A DNA stretch of 64,000 nt from Wurfbainia villosa (Eukaryota > Streptophyta > Magnoliopsida > Zingiberales > Zingiberaceae), in the NCBI GenBank assembly GCA_025175895.1, contig CM046003.1, forward strand, positions 48,912,335 to 48,976,334, given 5' to 3'. The first letter of the stretch is position 1, and every line of letters starts with the position of its first letter. The notes beneath the pieces are model-generated. The model saw only the letters and a program-made list of their open reading frames with translations. It was not told the DNA's origin and ran no database searches. The translations under genes and the position numbers were made by a program. Shown piece after piece: positions 56,370 to 64,000 of this stretch.

Positions 56370-57584
56370 TATAGGGGATCGATGTGATTGTGTTGGCCGG
56401 CTAGAGGGGGGTGAATAGCCTAATACGTAGATGGTGGAATTTTCTCGTCGATTGCTCGTCTACAAATTCGTTAGTGCAAGCGGAAAGTATAAACAATAAA
56501 GACAAAGAAATAACAAGAATACAAACGCTAACAAAGGATGTAATGTGGTTCACGACTACGCCGCTAATCCATGGTCCGATTCGTCCACGGTGAATCACTC
56601 CGCAAGCTTCCACTATTCTCTCCTTTGCACCAAGCTAGGTGGAGGTAACCTCTTTACAAGAATTCACTCCTCTTACAAATATGATGTAAATAAAACCAAG
56701 TAAGAGGATGGAAAAGCTTTGGGGCACTTTGGGAGACTTTAGAGCATAAACATTAACCTCCCAAAGCCCCACACCCTTCCTCTTTATAGAGGAAGAGAGT
56801 TTCTTCCCGTTGACACAGGAGCAGTCGACTGATGTCCCTATCAGTCGACTGGTCCCGTAGCCGTTGCCCAATAACAGCTTCTTTCCACGTTGGATTCCAT
56901 CCAATGGCACCATCATCAGTCAATTGATCTTACCATCAGTCGACTGATGGACCTATCAGTCGAGTGCTCGCGAGCTCGACTCACTTCTGTGCCCGAAACC
57001 ATTGCGACCAATCGACTGATGCCTTCATCAGTCGACTGCTAATCCATGGCAGTTGACTGTTGGCACTTGAACCGGACTCGAACACTAGTCGAGTTACAGT
57101 CGACTTAGAGTAGTCGACTACCATAACATGGCAGTCGACTAATGTCGGGAAATCCCATCCGACACTTAGCTAAATGGCCAAGTTTCACCTAAGAGCACTA
57201 CCCCTTCCCGGGTTACATTCGCTCACTCTCATCCCTCGGAGTCCCTCGTCTTTGAAGTTATCTTCGTCCGTCCACGTCCCTCGGATGTGCCAAGCGCACG
57301 GCTCTACAACGCTATCCTTCGCGTCTTGCCCTGAAGTCTACTTGCTCTGGCTTCACTCCAAGCTCCTCGTCCGACGATCCCTCGGATGCTCCAAGCACAC
57401 GGCTTTCGCAAAGCCATCCTTCACTGACTCAAAGACCGAGTCATGAGATGTGAAACTCGCCAAGGCTCCATGTGCGAATTACTAAGTCCTGCAAGACTCC
57501 AACGCACATATCAAATCCAAACATCCTAACTTAAACCCTTTTTCACACACATCAAAACCATATCAAGGATTGATTGCACTAACA
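56370..57584 (-). mobile_element. 3' LTR of C4
   Basis: The outer end reads TATAGGGG where the partner has TGTAGGGG, so the terminal dinucleotide is mutated. Palindromes CAGTCGACTG occur at about 56822, 56841, 56937 and others. The inner border is followed by AAAAAGGGGGAGAT on the minus strand, the polypurine tract. Confidence 0.9.
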
Positions 57585-58739
57585 ATCTCCCCCTTTTTGA
57601 TGTGTGGCAATCCGTTTAAGTTAGATAAAACATTTGATAAAACTATTAAGGTAAGAAAGCATGTAAATAACATGATTAGCAACTCTCCCCCTTAATACAT
57701 GAAACTCCCCTTAAATACAATTTTCCCTTACTTAAACATATACATTTCTCCCCCTTTGACACCATCAAAAATATTAAACAAAGTTTATACAAGCATGACA
57801 TCAAGTTTAGAGAAAAACAAAAACCAAAACATGTTTTAAAATTGGATAAAAGAAGTTACTGGGCATGTTATCAGGTGACCAGTCGACTAGTTTAGACTAC
57901 CAGTCGACTGGCACATGCATTTCAGGTTTTTCTGATTTTCGGGTTGAATTTCAGAAATGCATTAAAAATTCTTCAAAATTCGAAAAATCATGAAATTTGG
58001 GGAACATATTTCTTGTAAGTATATTTATCAATGAAAAATAGTTGTCCATGAAAAATCATTATATTTTCAAGTATTTGCCAAAAATCCAAAAGTTTCAAAA
58101 GTAACTAGGTTTTTGATCAAGTTAGTATCAAGTTTAACACCTAGTTTTGCTTTAAATTGTTTCAAAACATGAACACACAGATTTTAAAGTAAGAAATTGT
58201 TTTGAAAACATATGAAATATCTAACCATGATCTTTGGACAATATGTCTATGAATTAAACATAAGCCTTCCCCATGATTGGTCTATTATTGCTATTTTGAT
58301 ACCTTAAATGACCATCTAAATGTTATAGGCATTAGTGGACATTTGTATTATCCTAACATCTCACTCATGCTAAGTTTTCAATCAAGGTAGTCTATGGTGA
58401 GTGTGAGATGCATCCTAAAGGTATTTGTATATACTTAACCATAAATTTCATGCATTTCTACCTATGGTTAAGTATCATCCTATCATACCACATGATCATG
58501 AAAGCATATTTGCATCGATTTTACACTATGATCATAAAACAAATGTATTCATTAAATTGTGATCATGCATTAGGTATTACATCATGATAATAAGGCAAAT
58601 ATCACCTAAAGCATGATTTATCTAGTTATGGGTGCATTATCATCACCCAACACTATCTCAAAAATATTGTCCCGCCATCCTAAGTCAACCAAAATATGAT
58701 ATAGATAAATTTCATATGGTTGACTATCCTAGGGTTTTC
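57585..58739 (-). other. C4 region between gag and 3' LTR
   Basis: Polypurine tracts at 57585-57600 and similar CTCCCCC runs near 57685 and 57750, two palindromes near 57880-57910, then AT-rich sequence without a gene. Just after the gag stop no protease motif is found, so pol is absent rather than broken. Confidence 0.8.
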
Positions 58740-60464
58740 CTAACCCTTAAGGATGGATTTTGGAACCCAATACAAATTCTTTCCTATGAGGTTCACTAAA
58801 AATTCCTTAGGGATCCATTTTCTAGCAATTGTTTTCTTTTTATCTTGACCCCTAGCAATTAAGCATTTATAGGCCTTTTCATTTTTATTTTCCTTATATC
58901 CTAGGTCTTTCTTGTTGAAGCTTGCCCTTTGGCTCCCTATAATCATGTTAAGGGTGTTGGAGTCAATAGTGAATTTTTCTAGGGCCTTGGTCAAGTGATC
59001 TACCTTTTCTTTTAGGACCATATTTTCTTCAATGCATGCATCATTAACATCAAACGGTATATAGTCATGTGAGCATTCATCATTTAGGCTAGAAGAAATG
59101 TCATCATTAATATTTAAGCATGCTTTTTCTAGTTTATTTTCTAAGTCCTTAATTTGATCAAGCATGCATTTATTTTTCTTCTTTGCCCTAAACAAATCCT
59201 TAGTGAGGCTAGAAATAATTGACATAATTTTCTTAGGGGAAAGATTTGTTACCTCACTTACCAAATCCTCTCCCGATGATGAGGATGTAGAAGAAGCTCC
59301 CCCTTCACTTGAGCTCTCCTCACTTGAGCTTGCTTCTTCATTTTCGGAGGAGGAGGAGTCTAAGTCATCAAATGTCATTAGGGAAAGGTTTGAGTAGACA
59401 TGTTCTTCCTCTTCTTCGAATGAGGATGATGAAGAGGAGGGATCATCCCATGTCCTTGCTTTTAGTGCCTTTGTCTTCCCCTTTTCCTTGGCCTTCTTCT
59501 CTTCCTTCTTTTTGCTCCCCTTCTTCTTCTTCTTTTCTTCTTTCTTTCTCTTCTCCTCTTTGCTCTTGTTCAAGAGGGGACAATTATCCCTCATATGTCC
59601 CTCTCCTTGGCAATTGTAGCAAATCACCTTCCCTCTTGGTCTTCTCCTCCTATCATTAGATTTATTAAATTTGAAATTTTTCAAAGCACGCCTTACCTTC
59701 CTTACCATGTATGCTTCTTCCGTGCTATCCATGGAGGAAGAGGAGGATGCTTCATCGGAGGAGGAGGGAATCTCCATCTTTTTCTTCCCCTTATTTGCTA
59801 CTAGGGCTACTCCTCTTGATGGCTCGATACTTGATTCTTCAATTACTCCCTCAAGCCTTGTTTCATGGAGCTCCATGGTTGAGAAGAACTCCTCCAAGGT
59901 GCTCACTTCTAAATTCTTGGACATGTAGAAGGAGTCCACCATTGAGCTCCATCTTGAGGACCGAGGGAAGACATCTATTGCCTTCATGAGCATGTCACTA
60001 TTTGAAAGCATCTCCCCTACACTAGATAAACTGGTTATTATTTCTTTAAATCTAGAGTGTAGTGAAGTTACCTTTTCTCCCTTTTCAAGTTTGATATTCG
60101 TTAGTTGGGAGCGGAGGAGGTCTCTTCTTGCAAGTTTAGCCTCCGAGGTACCTTCATGAAGCTCTACTAGCTTCTCCCACATCTCCTTAGCACTAGAGCA
60201 TTCCCTAATCTGGTTTACTTCTTGTTGGGGGAGTACGTTGTAGAGGTGATGTTTGGCTTTTGAGTTTGCCAAGTACTCCTCCCTTTGCCTCTTGCTCCAC
60301 CTTGATTTTTCTAATGACTCCCCTTCTTCATCCCTAGGCATTTTGAAACCGTTTTCCATAATTAAAAGAATTTCAAAATCGGTTTCGAAAAATACCTCCA
60401 TTCTCTTTTTCCACCAAGAGAATTCTCCTTCAAACTACGGTGGATGAATGTTCAAGCCGGCCAT
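58740..60464 (-). pseudogene. gag: C4 gag, one early nonsense codon
   Basis: The family start is the ATG at 60464 (MAGLNIHPP), but a TAG at codon 10 follows. The rest is open for 553 residues from the ATG at 60401. UBN2-type domain (residues about 50-190 of that frame), basic stretch, CCHC knuckle CYNCQGEGHMRDNC near residue 265, Lys-rich then Ser/Glu-rich runs, coiled-coil-like part and a tail ending WVPKSILKG then TAG. The tail corresponds to the C2 gag end (WVPKD). If translation starts at the second ATG, or the stop is read through, the gag could be made. Confidence 0.85.
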
Positions 60465-60513
60465 TTCATGATATAGTGCTTGTATTGGTGGTTAGTCCTC
60501 AACAAGCGCCTTG

Positions 60514-60527
60514 GCTCTGATACCACT
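60514..60527 (-). promoter_or_regulatory. Primer-binding site of C4
   Basis: Minus strand AG then TGGTATCAGAGCC directly after the 5' LTR. Initiator-Met type. Confidence 0.9.
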
Positions 60528-61730
60528 TGTAGGGGATCGATATGGTTGTGTTGGCCGGCTAGACGGGGGTGAATAGCCTAATACGTAGACGGTGGAATTT
60601 TCTCGTCGATTGCTCGTCTACAAATTCATTAGCGCAAGCGAAAAGTATAAATAATAAAGACAAAGCAATAACAAGAATACAAACACTAACAAAGGATGTA
60701 ACGTGGTTCACGGCTACGCCGCTAATCCACGGTCTGATTCGTCCATGGTGAATCACTCCTCAAGCTTCCACTATTCTCTCCTTTGCACCAAGCTAGGTGG
60801 GGGTAACCTCTTTACAAGAATTCACTCCTCTTACAAATATGATGTAAATAAAACCAAGTAAGAGGATGGAAAAGCTTTGGGGCACTTTGGGAGACTTTAG
60901 AGCATGAACATTAACCTCCCAAAGCCCCACACCCTTCCTCTTTATAGAGGAAGAGGGTTTCTTCCCGTTGATACAGGAGCAGTCGATTGATGTCCCTATC
61001 AGTCGACTGGTCCCGTAGCCGTTGCCCAATAACGACTGCTTTCCACATTAGATTCCATCCAACGACACCATCATCAGTCGACTGATCTTACCATCAGTCG
61101 ACTGATGGACCTATCAGTCGAGTGCTCATGAGCTCGACTCGCTTCTGTGCCCGAAACCCTTGCGACCCGATCGGTGATGCCTCGCGATCATTGCCAATCC
61201 ATGGCTGATCGTGTTGGCACTGAACGAACACTAGTCGAGTTACAATCGACTTAGAGTAGTCGACTACCATAACATGACAGTCGACTGATGTCGAGAAATC
61301 CCATCCGACACTTAGCCAAATGACCAAGTTTCACCTAAGAGCACTACCCCTTCCCGGGTTACATTCAGTCACTCTCATCCCTCGGAGTCCCTCGCCTTTG
61401 AAGTTATCTTCGTCCGGCCACATCCCTCGGATGCGCCAAGCTCACGACTCTGCAGCGCCATCCTTCGCGTCTCACCCTGAAGTCTACTTCCTCTGGCTTC
61501 ACTCCAAGCTCCTCGTCCGGCGATCCCTCGGATGCTCCAAGTGCACGGCTTCCGCAAAACCATCCTTCACCGACTCAAAGACTGAGTCATGATATGTGAA
61601 ACTCACCATGGCTCCGTGTATGAATTACTAAGTCCTGCAAGACTCCAACGCACATATCAAATCCAAACATTCTAACTTAAACCCTTTGCCACACGCATCA
61701 AAACCATATCAAGGATTGATTGTACTAACA
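60528..61730 (-). mobile_element. 5' LTR of C4
   Basis: TGTAGGGGATCG..TTGTACTAACA, closely similar to 56370-57584 except for the zone 61165-61215, where three palindromes are replaced by GATCG-type words. Flanked by CTCTC. Confidence 0.92.
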
Positions 61731-63808
61731 CTCTCTATCCTGTAGAGAGTCATACCAATCTAATCGACGCACTCTCTATCCTGTAGAGAGTCATACCAAT
61801 TTAATCGACGCACTCTCTATCCTGTAGAGAGTCGTACTCAAACTGATTATATCAAGCTATGACCACCAGTCTGTAGCGACACACTAAGTACCATTCACCT
61901 GACCATTTACACAATACATGGTCGGTGGTAAACATGCAACCTAAGGGTATTAGAATTAACCCTACGTTCAAAACATTACCTACCCACAGATGACCTCTTT
62001 GACCAATTTACAATCAGGTTGTCATCCAGACTTTATTATTTGCACTTAACTAAATAAATTCTAGGTTACTTACATCACCTATATATATAACTCCTAATCA
62101 TGATAAAATGTAACATGATAGCATCAATGGAGTTAATAGCCAACGGTAAGGCATCAAGCGCAAGAGTAAATAAGAACAGAATCAAGGTAACATGATCATA
62201 TAAGATGATCATGTATCTAAATCTGCATGCATTTAAAACTACCTGACCAGGGTAGAAATTACCCACCTATTGTGTAGACTATGCTGTTAGTCTCCACGTC
62301 CAAGAATCTGCCTTGAATCAAACATGAAATTATAGAATCCAATATAATCAAATGCCAGCATAAACCAACGATAGGTATAAGGATCTAATCCAATCTTAAT
62401 CCTTGATTGATTAACCAAATCCCACAGTGGCATAATCTCATTTCATTTATTCTTACCCAACAATGCTCCCTTAAATTTACCGTATAATTCATGAATCCAC
62501 TCTAGCATCGACAATAAAGGTAACACATCCTACTTCATAATGTACCAAATCAAAGCTTACCTTTCAATCATTTCTATGGTCCACAACGGACTCAGATCAG
62601 CCTCCTGCTGAATAGGACTCCATTCAGCTCACTTCATCCATCTTCAACTCCAATCCTTTTAATTCTTCAGCTACATTCCAGCCAATCCACACAGATCATC
62701 TTCTTCATGTAATAACAACTATAATAATCCAACAACACTCCCCAACAGATTGCTAAATTATCACAACCATCAAACAAAATCAAACCAAAACAATCAACTG
62801 ATATCTCCCACAATTCCTCTGCTCCGATGAAACACGTGACGAAGATCCAGCTCTGAAATGCTGTGGAGAAGGAGGATCACCGGACACTACTCGTCAATCA
62901 CTGGTTGAGAGCATCGATGGTGAAAGGGCACCGATGGTTTCACTTGAGCTCCCGAAAACCCCAAATCAACGCAAATGGTGATGTACTCTGGATCGGGAAC
63001 CATCACAGAAACACAACGACGATCATCATGTGCAGGGTTAGCGACAGTGCAGAAACACAGATAGAATGATGATAGCGTCATCGACCTGAGCTCAGAGAAA
63101 GGAGAGGTCGGCGAAGCTGCAACTATGGTAGAAGAAATGGCGGCGCAACCACAACCAGTCACCGTTGTTGTCGAAGGCGAGCCGAGCTCGCGTCGCTCAA
63201 CCCAAACACGAAATCGAAAGGTTGAAGATGTCGACGTTGTTACTTCTGTCGATGTTAGTGATTCTCCCTCTCGGACTCGAAATCTCCTCGTGAGATGTCG
63301 ATGATGGCTGGAGGTGCTTACTGCCACCGAGATCGAGAGGAATAAGGTACGACCGGTGGATATTGGGCTGAGACAACGACTGGCACGGCGAGGAGAACTC
63401 GAGAGGGGCGATGATGGATCAGGGAAAAGATGTCGATCAGTTCGCTGCTCTAGTGAGGCTCGATGAAGAGGGGAGAAACGACGGCGATGCGGATGAGAAG
63501 AAGACGGCGATGGAACGAAGAGGGGAAGATTAGGAAGAGAATGAGCCGGGGTAGAGAAAAGGATAAGCCATGGTGATTGGGGAATTTCGATGCAGAAATA
63601 AATGACGGCGAGGAAAAACAGTCGAACGGAAGAACCGGCTCGGGCGTTAAGGAGGCAATGGGTCGGGTTTGAACAAAATCGGGTTCGAGTTTACCCTATA
63701 AAGTTCTAAACCTAGCCTCAATTAAACCCATAACAATAAGCCTAAGTTTAGGTTTAATTAAATCCCAATCCATGTTAATTTTTTTTTCCTGTGGTATTTT
63801 ACAATCCT

Positions 63809-64000
63809 CCTCATCCTCCATGAATAGCATGAAGATGCTTATATGGTAAGGAAGGTAAGGTGTGCTTTAAGAAATTTAAAATTTAACAAATCTTATGATA
63901 GGAGAAGGCACAAGAGGAAGTTCATTTGCTATAATTGCCAACAAGAGGGACACATGAGAGATGATTGTCCTCTCTTGAATAAGAGCAAGGAACAAAGAAG
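63809..64000 (+). pseudogene. gag: C3 gag resumes after G4 (runs off window)
   Basis: Continues the serine run broken at 53556. One frameshift near 63830, then ALRNLKFNKSYDRRRHKRK and the zinc knuckle CYNCQQEGHMRDDC (about 63930-63971), followed by PLLNKSKE. Matches C4 gag. Confidence 0.9.

Larger units (their letters stand above)
56370..61730 (-). mobile_element. C4: gag-only copia element in G4
   Basis: Two LTRs of about 1.2 kb with TSD CTCTC (56365-56369, 61731-61735), primer site, polypurine tract and a gag gene, but only 2.94 kb of internal sequence and no pol. It belongs to the family of C3. The host repeat of ACTCTCTATCCTGTAGAGAG words at the insertion point is characteristic of the Tekay LTR. 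Confidence 0.92.
53557..63803 (-). mobile_element. G4: solo LTR of the Tekay family, carrying S3 and C4
   Basis: TGTCACACCCC..GGTATTTTACA with ATCCT at both ends (53552-53556, 63804-63808). Without S3 and C4 it is about 3.6 kb and homologous, inverted, to the G1 LTR. No internal sequence is left, so it is a solo LTR. A reading frame at 63327-62887 lies in a GC-richer part (62820-63650) and is not conserved in G1. It sits inside C3 gag. Confidence 0.92.

Noticed and set aside
59164..59989. Several + strand frames opposite C4 gag, with similar ones opposite C2 gag
   Set aside because: Mirror frames of Ser/Glu/Lys-rich gag codons, without independent support.
62887..63327. 146-codon minus-strand frame in G4
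   Set aside because: It lies in the LTR and is not preserved in the G1 LTR, where frames at 3111-3570 differ.
1..64000. A host gene or organelle-derived segment between elements
   Set aside because: After accounting for elements and their nested order, no stretch with cellular gene structure or chloroplast or mitochondrial gene motifs remains.

Overview
The window reads as repeat-dense chromatin of a flowering-plant nuclear genome. Every recognisable coding stretch belongs to a transposable element: Ty1/copia of the Sirevirus type, Ty3/gypsy of Tekay/Del, Tat/Ogre and Athila-like types, an L1-type LINE, and a MITE. I see no ordinary cellular gene, tRNA or rRNA gene, or CRISPR array. Species cannot be read from the sequence. 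Labels used below: C = copia, G = Tekay/chromovirus gypsy, H = Tat/Ogre-like gypsy, A1 = Athila-like gypsy, S = solo LTR, L1 = LINE.

Left part, 1-12229. C1 (copia, + strand) enters the window in its 5' LTR. It has an initiator-Met-type primer site, an AT-rich tandem leader and a gag split by a MITE (1427-2187) and then by G1. G1 is a Tekay/Del-type element with a 3.5 kb 5' LTR (3005-6537), gag, protease, RT, RNase H and integrase, ending abruptly near 11403. An LTR of the C1 family follows directly (11404-12229), so the rest of G1 and the C1 pol have been lost.

Middle, 12230-40775. The substrate is a minus-strand Tat/Ogre-like gypsy remnant (H). Its integrase lies at 39650-40775. Downstream of it lie a hypervariable tandem array of about 270-bp units and two related genes on the opposite strand. 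A third short antisense unit has its own TATA box and poly(A) signal. H has been cut by two large elements. C2 (13732-25988, TSD TAAGG) is a Sirevirus with gag, pol and an envelope-like gene that appears to need splicing; it carries solo LTR S1 (15796-17432, TSD CTAAA). A1 (29384-37322) is an Athila-like element with gag and protease, no RT or integrase, and an extra ORF.

Right part, 40776-64000. A gypsy remnant (G2) is split by an L1 LINE (42250 to about 50985), which is itself split by solo LTR S2 (47430-49132, TSD CCCCT). A fragment of a Tekay LTR (G3, 51312-51505) is cut by copia C3 (+ strand; LTR 51506-52766). The C3 gag is cut by G4, a solo Tekay LTR (53557-63803, minus strand, TSD ATCCT) homologous to the G1 LTR but inverted. 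G4 contains solo LTR S3 (53813-55062, TSD CAATA) and C4 (56370-61730, TSD CTCTC), a copia element with two LTRs and gag but no pol. The C3 gag resumes at 63809 and runs off the window.

Nothing here works as a cellular pathway. The value lies in the insertion history, fixed at six sites by matching target duplications, and in a few structures that may be functional: the spliced envelope-like gene, the antisense genes of H, the gag-only and gag-protease elements, and palindrome arrays in the copia LTRs. The palindromes are replaced in some copies by GATCG-rich sequence, which may be biological or an assembly artefact.
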